Part shown: piece by piece, positions 10,719 to 20,700 of the stretch
How the letters are laid out: the number at the start of each line of letters is the position of its first letter
How positions within the stretch are numbered: position 1 is the stretch's first letter
NCBI GenBank assembly: GCA_017948555.1
Contig: JAFMYY010000025.1
Coordinates: 1 to 64,000 of the forward strand
Reading direction: 5' to 3'
Origin: Cesiribacteraceae bacterium YIM B00369
GTDB taxonomy: Bacteria > Bacteroidota > Bacteroidia > Cytophagales > Cyclobacteriaceae
Length of the DNA: 64,000 nt
Translations under genes and position numbers: made by a program
The notes under the pieces: model-generated
Database searches by the model: none
Told to the model about the DNA's origin: nothing
What the model saw: the letters and a program-made list of their open reading frames with translations, nothing else

Positions 10719-10725
10719 GCGATTT

Positions 10726-10861
10726 CGTTGTTGGTTGTTAGTTGTCCGTTATTCGAATGTGGCTGGTGGCTAGTGGTTGGTCCCTGGTATCAGGTTCCAT
10801 TTCCCTTTCCTGCCTGGTATACTCCAGTCTCAGTACTCAATACTCAGTACTCCATACTAAA
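10726..10861. repeat. Heptamer repeat arrays in the thiG-thiH gap
   Basis: Three short series with a 7-bp period: 10726-10746 (CGTTGTT, GGTTGTT, AGTTGTC), 10761-10781 (GGCTGGT, GGCTAGT, GGTTGGT) and 10820-10861 (TACTCCA, GTCTCAG, TACTCAA, TACTCAG, TACTCCA, TACTAAA). The last series is six in-phase units and ends exactly at the base before the thiG stop codon (10862-10864). Confidence 0.85.
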
Positions 10862-11629
10862 TTAAAGTTCATCTAAAAAAGACGTAAGCGGACTGCTGGC
10901 TGATGCGTGAGAAACAGGCTTCGCAAGCCTGGCTTCAAAAGCCATACGGCCGGCTTCCACAGCCATTTTAAAGGCTTTCCCCATTATTACAGGATTTTCG
11001 GAAACGGCAATGGCAGTATTTACCAGCACCGCATCGGCGCCAATCTCCATGGCTTTTGCAGCATCTGAAGGGGCTCCTATTCCGGCATCAACCACCACTG
11101 GCACATTGCTCTGCTCAATTATTATTTCCAGGAAATCAATGGTACGGAGGCCTTTATTGCTGCCAATAGTGGAGCCCAGTGGCATTACCGCGGCCACTCC
11201 TGCCTCTTCAAGCCTTTTACAAAGCACAGGGTCGGCATGAATGTATGGCAGTACCACAAAACCCAGCTTTACCAGCTCCTCTGCCGCTTTTAAAGTTTCT
11301 ATCGGGTCGGGCATCAGGTATTTCGGATCGGGATGAATTTCAAGCTTCAGCCAGTTAGTTTCCAGCGCCTCTCTGGCCAGCTGCGCGGCAAATACTGCCT
11401 CTTTTGCTGTACGTACACCGGAGGTATTAGGCAAAAGGTTAAACTGCGGATGGTGCAGGTGGCTGAGAATATCATCTTCCCTGCTGCCGGCGTTTACCCG
11501 CTTTAGGGCCACAGTTACTAATTCCGATCCGCTGGCCAGCAACGATTCTTCCATCAGGGCTGATGAGGAAAACTTTCCTGTACCCGTAAATAAACGTGAG
11601 TTAAATGTTTTATCTGCTATTTTCAACAT
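10862..11629 (-). CDS. thiG: Thiazole synthase ThiG
   Basis: 255 residues. Condenses 1-deoxy-D-xylulose 5-phosphate, dehydroglycine and the ThiS thiocarboxylate into the thiazole phosphate. Family landmarks are the start [10 protein letters not shown] with its Schiff-base-region context, VTVALKRVN, and the phosphate-binding C-terminal [27 protein letters not shown]. The start codon overlaps the end of thiE by 7 bp, so the two are translationally coupled. Length is normal. Confidence 0.96.
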   Translation of the reverse strand: MLKIADKTFNSRLFTGTGKFSSSALMEESLLASGSELVTVALKRVNAGSREDDILSHLHHPQFNLLPNTSGVRTAKEAVFAAQLAREALETNWLKLEIHPDPKYLMPDPIETLKAAEELVKLGFVVLPYIHADPVLCKRLEEAGVAAVMPLGSTIGSNKGLRTIDFLEIIIEQSNVPVVVDAGIGAPSDAAKAMEIGADAVLVNTAIAVSENPVIMGKAFKMAVEAGRMAFEARLAKPVSHASASSPLTSFLDEL

Positions 11630-12261
11630 AATAGGCTCCTTTCTTTTTTCAATATCCGGTAAATTTTTTCAACCACTTCCTCAGGATCCGGGGCATGAAC
11701 CACAAGTGAGGAGACTGCAATTCCAAATACACCTGTCTGGATCAGGCCTTCAATATCTTCAAGGGTTAATCCTCCGATAGCCAGAACAGGAATTTTAAAG
11801 CCTGCTCCCCTGCATTTTTCAATCAGCTGCCTGTACCCCTCCAGCCCTAATACCGGGCTTAACTTTTTCTTTGTACTGGTAAAACGATAAGGCCCCACCC
11901 CTACATAATCAGCCCCCTGCTCCACATATTGCCTGATATCCTCAAAGGTATTTGCCGTACCTCCTGCTATCTGCTTTTCTGCTATTTTCTTTGCTTCCTG
12001 CAAAGGCATGTCTTCCCTGCCCAGATGAATTCCATAAGCATTAACAGCTTTCGCTACCGCAGGAAAATCATTAACAGTGAGTAAGGCACCGTAGCGTTCA
12101 CAAATACCCTTTGCTTCCAGTGCAACAGGTAAAACCTGATCTTCCGGTTTATCTTTTACCCGGAGCTGCACCCACTTCACTCCCGCTTCACAGGCAATCC
12201 GGATGCTTTCCAGGTGGCTCATCCCCTCATTTTCCTGGGATATAAATTGTAGTTTTTCCAT
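11623..12261 (-). CDS. thiE: Thiamine phosphate synthase ThiE
   Basis: 212 residues. Joins HMP pyrophosphate and thiazole phosphate to make thiamine phosphate. Visible landmarks: [21 protein letters not shown], the pyrophosphate loop [13 protein letters not shown], and [13 protein letters not shown]. This copy keeps the TxTK loop expected for catalysis and is the likelier authentic ThiE of the two paralogues in the cluster. It ends inside thiG (7-bp overlap); 56 bp separate it from the upstream paralogue. Confidence 0.93.
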   Translation of the reverse strand: MEKLQFISQENEGMSHLESIRIACEAGVKWVQLRVKDKPEDQVLPVALEAKGICERYGALLTVNDFPAVAKAVNAYGIHLGREDMPLQEAKKIAEKQIAGGTANTFEDIRQYVEQGADYVGVGPYRFTSTKKKLSPVLGLEGYRQLIEKCRGAGFKIPVLAIGGLTLEDIEGLIQTGVFGIAVSSLVVHAPDPEEVVEKIYRILKKERSLLC

Positions 12262-12317
12262 GGGTTTATTCTTTTCTCAGAGACTCAGACTTCCCGGATT
12301 CTGCACTCCCGGGAGGG

Positions 12318-12902
12318 TTAGTGTGCCCCACTATATTTCAATTCTAAAAATGCCTCCACAGGACCGGCTGCTTTCCATACCGTTCCCAGTACTGCTGCGC
12401 CCCGTAATCCAAGGCTTCGGATTGTATTAATATTTTCTGCATTAATTCCCCCTAAAGCCACTGCTTTTTCTCTTTCCACCCCTTCCGGAACTTGCCACAA
12501 CTGTTTATCCGACAAATACCCTTCTTTGGAAATACTATCAAAAAAAGGGCTTACAAACGCATAATCAATCCGCTCTGCCACCTCTGATAATTCATTCCAG
12601 GAATGCAGGCCGGAGGAAACTTCAAAAGCCGGCTTCTGCAGCGGCAACTCCCTGCACCGGAAATGGATACCTTTTACCTCTACATGCCTCCTCACCTCTT
12701 CCCTGTAATGCACCATTATCCGCTTGTGGTACTGGGGCTCAATTTCCCGGATGTACCTGACCAGCTGCTCCACCGTCCAGCCCGGTTTCCTGAGATGAAA
12801 AGTACCTAAACCTTCGCTGAAGAGCCTGTTTACAAAACCAGCTTCCCCGGAATACTCCTCCGGCGGGCTAATCAGGATCAATTCAAAACTCCGGCTGCTC
12901 AT
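12318..12902 (-). CDS. ThiE/TenI-like protein, second copy in the cluster
   Basis: 194 residues of the thiamine phosphate synthase/TenI TIM-barrel family. Family traits are LRKPGWTVEQLV, GIHFRCRELPL, AFVSPFFDSISKEGY and the phosphate-binding VALGGINAENI. The typical TxTK pyrophosphate loop of ThiE is replaced by DSISKEG, which fits TenI (thiazole tautomerase) better than ThiE. TenI would convert the ThiG product to the aromatic carboxy-thiazole used by ThiE. The gene heads the thiE-thiG-thiH segment, downstream of the thiC terminator. Function as tautomerase is inferred. Confidence 0.8.
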   Translation of the reverse strand: MSSRSFELILISPPEEYSGEAGFVNRLFSEGLGTFHLRKPGWTVEQLVRYIREIEPQYHKRIMVHYREEVRRHVEVKGIHFRCRELPLQKPAFEVSSGLHSWNELSEVAERIDYAFVSPFFDSISKEGYLSDKQLWQVPEGVEREKAVALGGINAENINTIRSLGLRGAAVLGTVWKAAGPVEAFLELKYSGAH

Positions 12903-12919
12903 TATAAGAAAATATGTAA

Positions 12920-12953
12920 TACCGCTCCGGGATTTTAAATCCGCGGAGCGGTA
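12920..12953. other. Perfect-stem hairpin upstream of the TenI-like gene
   Basis: TACCGCTCC (12920-12928) pairs with GGAGCGGTA (12945-12953), and inside it GGATTT pairs with AAATCC. On the minus strand it ends 17 nt before the start codon of the TenI-like gene and is followed by a T-rich stretch. It may be a leader hairpin or a second transcription stop between thiC and the downstream thi genes. Confidence 0.6.
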
Positions 12954-12958
12954 AGTAC

Positions 12959-13105
12959 CTGGACAGAATTATTTTACTGATAAAAGCCAGCCTTTTCATG
13001 TTGACGTCAGGAAACATCTTTCGCAGTTTGAAGCTCCTGAAAAGCTATTTTATTGGAAAGATCCCTCCTGTCGTCGGGATGACAAATCGAGCTATTTGTG
13101 TCCAG
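12959..13105. mobile_element. Possible small non-coding inverted-repeat element (MITE/REP-like) between thiC and the TenI-like gene
   Basis: The 327-bp gap 12903-13229 has no gene. Inside it CTGGACA at 12959-12965 faces TGTCCAG at 13099-13105, bounding 147 bp. TAAGTA lies just outside each end (12952-12957 and 13108-13113), as a target duplication might. The interior holds a small GATCCC...GGGAT palindrome (13060-13080) of a kind seen in Bacteroidota intergenic repeats. There is no transposase. The call is tentative because the terminal repeats are short. Confidence 0.35.
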
Positions 13106-13153
13106 AATAAGTATGTCTGACTACTTACTATTTAAACAAAAATTAATTATCTG

Positions 13154-13190
13154 AAAAAGCTGACTCTTCCGGGCTGAAAGAGTCAGTTTT
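13154..13190 (-). terminator. Terminator downstream of thiC
   Basis: CTGACTCTT (13160-13168) pairs with AAGAGTCAG (13178-13186) across a 9-nt loop. On the minus strand the stem is followed by C and a TTTTT run, 40 nt after the thiC stop. It separates thiS-thiC from the other thi genes. Confidence 0.85.
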
Positions 13191-13229
13191 CTATTTCCAG
13201 AATTTTAATTCTTAAAAATTTCTGTCCGC

Positions 13230-15143
<1,914 letters not shown>

Positions 15144-15200
15144 CTAAAAAAAGAGAGCAGTACCTCTTGCATTTCATGCCGGATAGTGGTTGAAATGCAA

Positions 15201-15404
15201 TTAACCGCCCTGCGTGGCGCGTATAATAGTAATATGGTCGTTGGGCTGAAGCTGGTGTTCGCCCCATTGTTTTTTAGGAACCACCAGATCGTTGATAGCA
15301 ACAGCAAGCCCGCGGGTTTCTTCAAAGCCAAGGGTATTCAGCAACTGAGTAAGTGTTGCTCCTTCTTCTGTTTGTTGAGATTGTTTATTTACCTGTACCT
15401 CCAT
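15201..15404 (-). CDS. thiS: Thiazole sulfur-carrier protein ThiS
   Basis: 67 residues with the ubiquitin-like fold pattern and the obligatory C-terminal Gly-Gly (RATQGG), which is adenylated and converted to a thiocarboxylate that donates sulfur to ThiG. Slightly longer than usual because of a short N-terminal stretch (MEVQVNKQSQQTEEG). First gene after the TPP riboswitch and directly upstream of thiC. No ThiF-type activating enzyme is present in this window, so activation must come from elsewhere in the genome. Confidence 0.94.
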   Translation of the reverse strand: MEVQVNKQSQQTEEGATLTQLLNTLGFEETRGLAVAINDLVVPKKQWGEHQLQPNDHITIIRATQGG

Positions 15405-15477
15405 AATAAAAAATTTTACACTTTAGGAGGCACTACCATGCCCGGAACGGGCTGTAATTAATAGAGTAGGCTGCTAA

Positions 15478-15560
15478 CTTTTCCCTTCGCTGGTACTAAC
15501 CGGATCAGGTACTAAGGGTAATTTCTCAGCCCAACCATTCCCGGTCGAGCACCCCTAAAG
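15478..15560 (-). promoter_or_regulatory. TPP riboswitch (THI element)
   Basis: The minus strand reads AGGGGTGCTC near 15557, GGGCTGAGAAATTACCC near 15530, CCTGATCCGGTTAGTACC and then GCGAAGGGAA near 15480, the conserved core of the thiamine pyrophosphate aptamer in the right order and spacing. It lies between the promoter at 15572-15601 and thiS, so TPP is expected to shut down thiS-thiC. The leader continues about 75 nt to thiS and contains a GCCCG/CGGGC hairpin (15440-15452). Confidence 0.96.
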
Positions 15561-15571
15561 TTTATTCAAAC

Positions 15572-15601
15572 CAAAGCTATAGAAAAAATAAGGCAATTCA
15601 A
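15572..15601 (-). promoter_or_regulatory. Bacteroidota-type promoter of thiS-thiC
   Basis: On the minus strand a TTG at 15601-15599 is followed by a 19-nt spacer and TAGCTTTG at 15579-15572, matching the TTG-N19/21-TAnnTTTG consensus. Transcription should begin near 15567, just before the riboswitch. Confidence 0.85.
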
Positions 15602-15649
15602 AAATAAACCATCAGGCTTTTCAAACCTCTGATGGATTTAAGATGTCCA

Positions 15650-15686
15650 AATAAAAAAGGCTGCCTTCTTTACGAATGCAGCCTTA
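15650..15686 (-). terminator. Terminator after the hypothetical gene at 15770
   Basis: AAGGCTGC (15657-15664) pairs with GCAGCCTT (15678-15685); read on the minus strand the stem is followed by TTTTTTAT. It closes the gene at 15770-16192. A weaker hairpin (CCATCAG 15609-15615 with CTGATGG 15629-15635) lies just beyond. Confidence 0.8.
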
Positions 15687-15769
15687 AATTTCTTTAATAA
15701 TTTAAAAATCCGGAGCCTTTGACAGACCCAAGTTCTTAATTCTTATTTTTTCACTCTTAATTCAAATGG

Positions 15770-16192
15770 CTATTTCGCCACCCACACTTCTTCTTTTCCT
15801 ACGCCACTTACACTTAAAACCAGTCGTACAGGGTTTGGTACCAACACCAGTCTTGCAGGCTTACCGGGGTAATCATCCACATCCACTAATACGCCCTGCT
15901 TCATGTCTGTGTCCCAAATAGGAGAGCCATCTGCTTTTTCACCCACCTTCACATACTTATCTGCCAGATAGGCGATAGGAAGCAAAACATCATTATCAGG
16001 GGCAATGTCGTCATGAACGGTATGCAGTGCATCCTCAAGATACTCTCCGTAATTCTCAATCAAATCATCTTCCAGATCATGAAGTTCCTCCTCTATATCA
16101 TCATATTTGGGGTCGTTATAATCAAGGACGGCCAGCTGGTTCTTTTTTTCAACCAAGGTGGCAAGATCTTTATTCAATGCTTTTATATCCAT
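15770..16192 (-). CDS. Conserved hypothetical protein, acidic N-terminus
   Basis: 140 residues, not recognised. The N-terminal ~55 residues are strongly acidic and helical (KYDDIEEELHDLEDDLIE), suggesting a coiled coil; the C-terminal half is beta-rich (GVLVDVDDYPGKPARLVLV, then PVRLVLSVSGVGKEEVWV). No signal peptide, membrane segment or catalytic motif is visible, so it is probably a cytosolic structural or regulatory protein. It is monocistronic, with its own terminator and a 329-bp upstream gap. Coding character is supported by a clean ATG, normal codon use and lack of a competing frame. Confidence 0.75.
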   Translation of the reverse strand: MDIKALNKDLATLVEKKNQLAVLDYNDPKYDDIEEELHDLEDDLIENYGEYLEDALHTVHDDIAPDNDVLLPIAYLADKYVKVGEKADGSPIWDTDMKQGVLVDVDDYPGKPARLVLVPNPVRLVLSVSGVGKEEVWVAK

Positions 16193-16521
16193 ATCTGTGA
16201 TTTATTGCTGATGCAAAACTTAAATTAATGTAGGTAACAAGCAAATCTTTTCCAAAAAAATCGAAACAGGCTAACATTCCGGAACGAAATCGATTAATTT
16301 GCAGCAGGATACGAAAACAGCTAAAAAAGAGAATCCGGAACGATTCTGTATGTATCCTGAAGATTAACCAATTAACAGGCTGGTGATCTAAGAATCCCCG
16401 TTTTCGTACAGACTAAAGACTTTAAAACACTAAATTAACACTATTTTTTATAAATTTGTTATAAATTTAAGCGGCTGAATTACCATAATGGCCGCAAATC
16501 ATTACACTCTCTTTCACTTTT
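16193..16521. other. 329-bp intergenic region with competing inverted repeats
   Basis: No gene. CAGGATAC (16305-16312) can pair with GTATCCTG (16352-16359), enclosing GAATC/GATTC (16331-16346). The overlapping TACGAAAAC (16310-16318) can instead pair with GTTTTCGTA (16400-16408). The two pairings exclude each other. A possible minus-7 box for the phosphomutase gene lies at 16451-16458. Confidence 0.5.
16451..16458 (+). promoter_or_regulatory. Possible minus-7 box of the phosphohexomutase gene
   Basis: TAAATTTG fits TAnnTTTG and would give a ~58-nt leader. No TTG is seen at the expected upstream spacing, so this is a weak call. Confidence 0.4.
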
Positions 16522-18252
16522 ATGGAACAAATTATTTTAGAAAAAGCTCAGAAATGGCTTAACAGCAACATCGATTCAGAATCTAAAAGCCAGATAGAAA
16601 GCTGGATTAACGGGAACAAGGAAGAAGATCTTATTGAAGCATTTTATAAAGATCTTGAATTTGGTACCGGAGGCCTCCGTGGTATAATGGGAGTAGGTTC
16701 CAACCGCATGAACAAGTATACTGTTGGAATGGCCACCCAGGGACTTGCCAACTATCTGAAAAAAACCTATCCTGACAGCCCTATCAGCGTGGCAATTGCT
16801 CACGACAGCAGGAACAACAGCCCCTTTTTTGCAGAAACCACTGCCGCTGTTTTTTCGGCTAACGGAATTAAGGTTTACTTTTTTGAAGCCCTCCGCCCTA
16901 CCCCTGAGCTTAGCTATGCCATTCGCGAACTCGGCTGCCAGAGTGGCGTGGTTGTTACTGCTTCACACAACCCTAAAGAATATAATGGCTACAAAGCCTA
17001 CTGGAATGATGGTGGTCAGTTAGTACCTCCTCATGATAAAAATGTAATTGCAGAGGTAAATAATATCCAGAACATCAATGAAGTGAAGTTCGACAAGGAC
17101 GAGAGCAAAATTGAGGTTATTGGTAAAAATATTGATAAAAAATACCTCGATTCCATTGCCGGGCAGTCTGTTTCGCCTGATGCTATAAAGGCGCAGCATG
17201 ACCTGAAAATTGTGTTCACTCCAATCCATGGCACAGGGATTACCCTTGTTCCTGCTATTTTAGAGAAAATCGGCTTCACCAATGTGCACGTGGTGGAAGA
17301 GCAGGCCGAACCAAACGGCAATTTCCCTACAGTGGTTTATCCGAACCCGGAAGAAGCAGAGGCTCTTTCCATAGCTCTTAAAAAGGCACAGGAGCTGGAC
17401 GCTGACCTCCTTATGGGGACTGACCCGGATGCTGACCGCGTAGGTACTGCGGTTAAAAATAATAAAGGCGAATGGCAGCTCCTGAACGGCAACCAGACAG
17501 GAAGCCTCCTGATTTATTATATGCTGGAAGCATGGAAACAGCGCAATAAGCTAAACGGGAATCAGTACATTGTAAAAACAATTGTAACCACCGACCTGAT
17601 CCACAAAATCGCAGCGGAGTATGGAGTGGAGTCAATCGACACGCTTACCGGCTTTAAATACATTGCTTCGGTAATTAAAGAGCTGGAAGGTAAAAAAGAG
17701 TTTATTGCAGGTGGCGAGGAAAGCTACGGATACCTTATAGGCGACTTTGTGCGTGACAAAGATGCTGTTGCTTCCTGTGCTTTTATAGCTGAGATGGCTG
17801 CTTTTGCAAAGAATCAGGGCAAAACAGTATACGATATGCTCCTGGAAATGTACGGGCGCTTCGGGTACTATAAAGAAAAGCTTATTTCTGTTACTAAAAA
17901 GGGCAAAAAAGGAGCCGAAGAAATTCAGCATATGATGTCTGAGCTACGCAGCAATCCTCCTCAGGTAATTGCAGGTTCGCGCCTGGTTAAAATTGCCGAT
18001 TACCAGCAGGGGGTAAGCATGGATATCGATGCAGGTAAGGAAGAAGCCCTTGATTACGAAAAATCCAATGTACTGCAGTTCTTTACCGAAGATGGCAGCA
18101 AAATATCTGCACGTCCTTCAGGCACCGAGCCAAAAATCAAGTTCTACATCAGTGTAAACACTAAACTGGCCTCCGCCGCTGATTTTGAAAAAGCTGAAAA
18201 AGAACTGGATCAGAAAATTGAGCAGATCGTGGAGGACATGAATCTGCATTAA
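16522..18252 (+). CDS. Phosphoglucomutase/phosphomannomutase family enzyme
   Basis: 576 residues. Alpha-D-phosphohexomutase interconverting hexose 1- and 6-phosphates, feeding glycogen and cell-wall precursor synthesis. All four active-site motifs are present: phosphoserine loop TASHNPKEYNGYK (near residue 150), metal loop DPDADRVG (near 303), sugar loop GGEESYGY (near 397) and phosphate loop RPSGTEPKIKF (near 534). The length matches the long PgcA/YhxB-type enzymes rather than the ~450-residue ManB group. Monocistronic with a terminator 24 bp downstream. Substrate preference cannot be read from sequence. Confidence 0.95.
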   Translation: MEQIILEKAQKWLNSNIDSESKSQIESWINGNKEEDLIEAFYKDLEFGTGGLRGIMGVGSNRMNKYTVGMATQGLANYLKKTYPDSPISVAIAHDSRNNSPFFAETTAAVFSANGIKVYFFEALRPTPELSYAIRELGCQSGVVVTASHNPKEYNGYKAYWNDGGQLVPPHDKNVIAEVNNIQNINEVKFDKDESKIEVIGKNIDKKYLDSIAGQSVSPDAIKAQHDLKIVFTPIHGTGITLVPAILEKIGFTNVHVVEEQAEPNGNFPTVVYPNPEEAEALSIALKKAQELDADLLMGTDPDADRVGTAVKNNKGEWQLLNGNQTGSLLIYYMLEAWKQRNKLNGNQYIVKTIVTTDLIHKIAAEYGVESIDTLTGFKYIASVIKELEGKKEFIAGGEESYGYLIGDFVRDKDAVASCAFIAEMAAFAKNQGKTVYDMLLEMYGRFGYYKEKLISVTKKGKKGAEEIQHMMSELRSNPPQVIAGSRLVKIADYQQGVSMDIDAGKEEALDYEKSNVLQFFTEDGSKISARPSGTEPKIKFYISVNTKLASAADFEKAEKELDQKIEQIVEDMNLH

Positions 18253-18275
18253 TAAGAGATAAGACTAATCAATTT

Positions 18276-18312
18276 AAAGAGCTTCAGCAAAACACTGAGG
18301 CTCTTTTTTTTA
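18276..18312 (+). terminator. Terminator of the phosphohexomutase gene
   Basis: AGAGC-TTCAG pairs with CTGA-GGCTCT across a short loop and is followed by a run of eight T (18303-18311). Confidence 0.88.
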
Positions 18313-18754
18313 TCCCCCGTCACCTACGATAATCTTTTTTTCACAAAGCTCAAAGGCGAATAAAGTATGGGTTCTTATATCCTTTCCTTCTGAATATAAG
18401 GATTTTCAGTAAAAGAAAAATTTCCGGCAAACAAAACTCCTGCCCTTTATTTCAAAACAAATCCCTATTTAGTTATCCTGAATTTTAACAGTCTTAAGGA
18501 TTTGCCCACATGCAGCAAGGGGTTCGGTAAAAACTGAGCAAAAAGGAGACTACCAAAATCTTTTATTGCAGTTTAATCCTTACCTGCTATTTTGTATACC
18601 CCGGTTATTTAGTACTTTAGGCGAAATTTCATAAACAGAAAAAAAGAGAGGCAGGCTGTTCCTGTAACACATCAGCCCTTTCCAATGAATGGACAAATCT
18701 TTTCTTTTGCCTTATAAATCAATACTTAATACTTACTACTCATCACATTAATTC
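18313..18754. repeat. 442-bp gene-free gap ending in heptamer repeats
   Basis: Most of the gap shows no gene, clear promoter or hairpin. Its last part is a 7-bp series (ATAAATC, AATACTT, AATACTT, ACTACTC, ATCACAT at 18714-18748) ending six bases before the symporter start codon. It resembles the other intergenic heptamer arrays of this window. Confidence 0.7.
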
Positions 18755-20554
18755 ATGGAGCTAGCAATTGCAGACTGGGTTGTCATTTTAATATTTGTAG
18801 GAATAACCCTTTTTGTTGGTTTGTATTTTAACAAGGAAGCCGGCAAGGACATAAACAGTTTCTTTCTGGGAGGCAGGAATCTACCATGGTGGATTGCCGG
18901 GACCTCCATGGTAGCTACGACCTTTGCAGCTGACACACCCCTGGCTGTTACCGAACTGGTTGCCACGAGCGGGATTGCCGGCAACTGGGTATGGTGGAAT
19001 ATGCTTATAGGAGGAATGCTCACCACCTTCTTTTTTGCCAAATACTGGCGACGGGCAGAGATCCTGACAGATGTTGAATTTATTGAGCTCCGGTACAGTG
19101 GCAAGGCCGCCTCCTTCCTCCGCGGTTTTAAAGCAGTTTACCTTGGTATGTTCATGAATGCACTGGTGATAGGCTGGGTAAATGTTGCCCTGATGACATT
19201 GCTTAAAGTGTTCTTTGCTATTCCTGAGGCTGATCTTTTATGGTATGTATTCGGTGCAATGATAATTGTTGCCTTGTATTCTTCTGTATCCGGACTCCTG
19301 GGCGTTGCCTTTACTGACGTTATTCAGTTTGTAATAGCAATGGGAGGCTGTATAGTGCTGGCCTGGCTGGTGCTGGATTCGCCAAAAATTGGTGGTATTA
19401 CCGGAATGAAGGAGAAGCTGCCGGACTGGACCCTGCACTTCTTCCCCAGAATAAGCAACCAGAGTGCCGGAGATGTCGGCACCACCCTGACTATGGGAAT
19501 CGGCAGCTTTTTTGCACTTATTGGTCTCCAGTGGTGGGCCAGCTGGTATCCTGGAAATGAGCCTGGTGGCGGTGGTTATATCGCCCAGCGGATGATGTCG
19601 GCTAAAAATGAAAAGCATGCCATTTACTCCACGCTCTTTTTCCAGATTGCCCACTATGCCCTTCGCCCCTGGCCATGGATCCTGGTAGCCCTGGGAGCCC
19701 TTATCCTCTACCCTGAGCTTCCGGCTGATGAAAAAAGATTAGGCTATGTAATGGCCATGAAGGACTACCTGCCCGATGGCCTGCGGGGGCTCTTGCTGGT
19801 GGCATTTTTTGCAGCCTATATGAGCACCATATCCACCCAGCTTAACTGGGGTACCAGCTACCTGATCAACGATTTATACAAGCGTTTTATAAAACCGGAA
19901 GCTACCAATAAAAACCTTGTGAGGGCCAGCCGCATTTGCACTGTTCTGTTAATGCTGTTCGCCCTGTTCATTACCAGCCAGATCGGGACTATTTCCGGAG
20001 TGTGGGTATTTATTATTGAAGCAGGTGCCGGTCTTGGCCTTGTGCTTATCCTGCGCTGGTACTGGTGGCGCATAAATGCGTGGAGCGAAATTGCAGCTAC
20101 GGCAGCACCCCTGGTTGCCTATGGGCTCACTAAATATGTATTTTCCCTTCACGACCCGGTATGGGGATTGTCTGTTCTGGAAAACCCAAGGAGCTTTATC
20201 TTTATTATTATTTTCACAACCATTACCTGGCTGCTGGTAACTTACCTGACCGCTCCTACCCAACAGAAAACGCTGGAAGCTTTTTATAAAAGAGTTCGCC
20301 CGCTGGGCAACTGGCGCCCCTTCGAAACAGGAAAGCGCGACACCTCCACCATACCCATGCTGCTGGTTTGCTGGATAAGCGCAGTGGTAATGGCTTATTC
20401 CATTCTCTTTTTCATCGGCCACCTCATATTCCGGAACTGGATAGAAGTAGCCATTTACGCTTCCGTCAGTCTTATTTCATTTTTCATCCTGAAGAAAACT
20501 TCCGATAAAGTGAATATTTTTGCAGATGAGGAAGAAATGAAGGCAGTGAGTTGA
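18755..20554 (+). CDS. Sodium:solute symporter family protein
   Basis: 599 residues with about 13-14 hydrophobic segments. Typical SSF opening: ADWVVILIFVGITLFVGLYF, then FFLGGRNLPWW and TSMVATTFAADTPLAV (substrate and Na+ region of TM1-TM2). Later parts include SVSGLLGVAFTDVIQF and YMSTISTQLNWGTSYLIND, which corresponds to the TM8 Na+-site region with its Ser/Thr pair. Expected inner-membrane importer driven by Na+; the solute cannot be told. It stands alone between two repeat-filled gaps, so there is no context clue to substrate. Confidence 0.92.
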   Translation: MELAIADWVVILIFVGITLFVGLYFNKEAGKDINSFFLGGRNLPWWIAGTSMVATTFAADTPLAVTELVATSGIAGNWVWWNMLIGGMLTTFFFAKYWRRAEILTDVEFIELRYSGKAASFLRGFKAVYLGMFMNALVIGWVNVALMTLLKVFFAIPEADLLWYVFGAMIIVALYSSVSGLLGVAFTDVIQFVIAMGGCIVLAWLVLDSPKIGGITGMKEKLPDWTLHFFPRISNQSAGDVGTTLTMGIGSFFALIGLQWWASWYPGNEPGGGGYIAQRMMSAKNEKHAIYSTLFFQIAHYALRPWPWILVALGALILYPELPADEKRLGYVMAMKDYLPDGLRGLLLVAFFAAYMSTISTQLNWGTSYLINDLYKRFIKPEATNKNLVRASRICTVLLMLFALFITSQIGTISGVWVFIIEAGAGLGLVLILRWYWWRINAWSEIAATAAPLVAYGLTKYVFSLHDPVWGLSVLENPRSFIFIIIFTTITWLLVTYLTAPTQQKTLEAFYKRVRPLGNWRPFETGKRDTSTIPMLLVCWISAVVMAYSILFFIGHLIFRNWIEVAIYASVSLISFFILKKTSDKVNIFADEEEMKAVS

Positions 20555-20564
20555 AAATCTGCAG

Positions 20565-20690
20565 GAATGAGTGAATGAGTGAGAAATACAATAACTGTTA
20601 AGGATTGCCTGCCGCCCTGAATCTTCATTCTTCATTCTTCATTCTACATTTTTAATTCATCTATTCTGTCATTCACTCATTCTATCATTC
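20565..20690. repeat. Octamer and heptamer repeats between the symporter gene and murB
   Basis: Two GAATGAGT octamers (20565-20580) follow the symporter stop. After ~40 ordinary bases come heptamers TTCATTC x3, TACATTT, TTAATTC (20624-20658), then octamers ATCTATTC, TGTCATTC, ACTCATTC, TATCATTC (20659-20690). ACTCATTC is the complement of GAATGAGT, so the gap is roughly palindromic. The array ends 10 bases before the murB ATG and resembles the array beside thiH. Confidence 0.85.
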
Positions 20691-20700
20691 AAAATTTTTT

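Noticed and set aside
20565-20690. Interpretation of the repeat-filled gap as a replication origin or dif site
   Set aside because: Repeat units do not resemble DnaA boxes or the 28-bp dif palindrome, and similar arrays occur in several other gaps.
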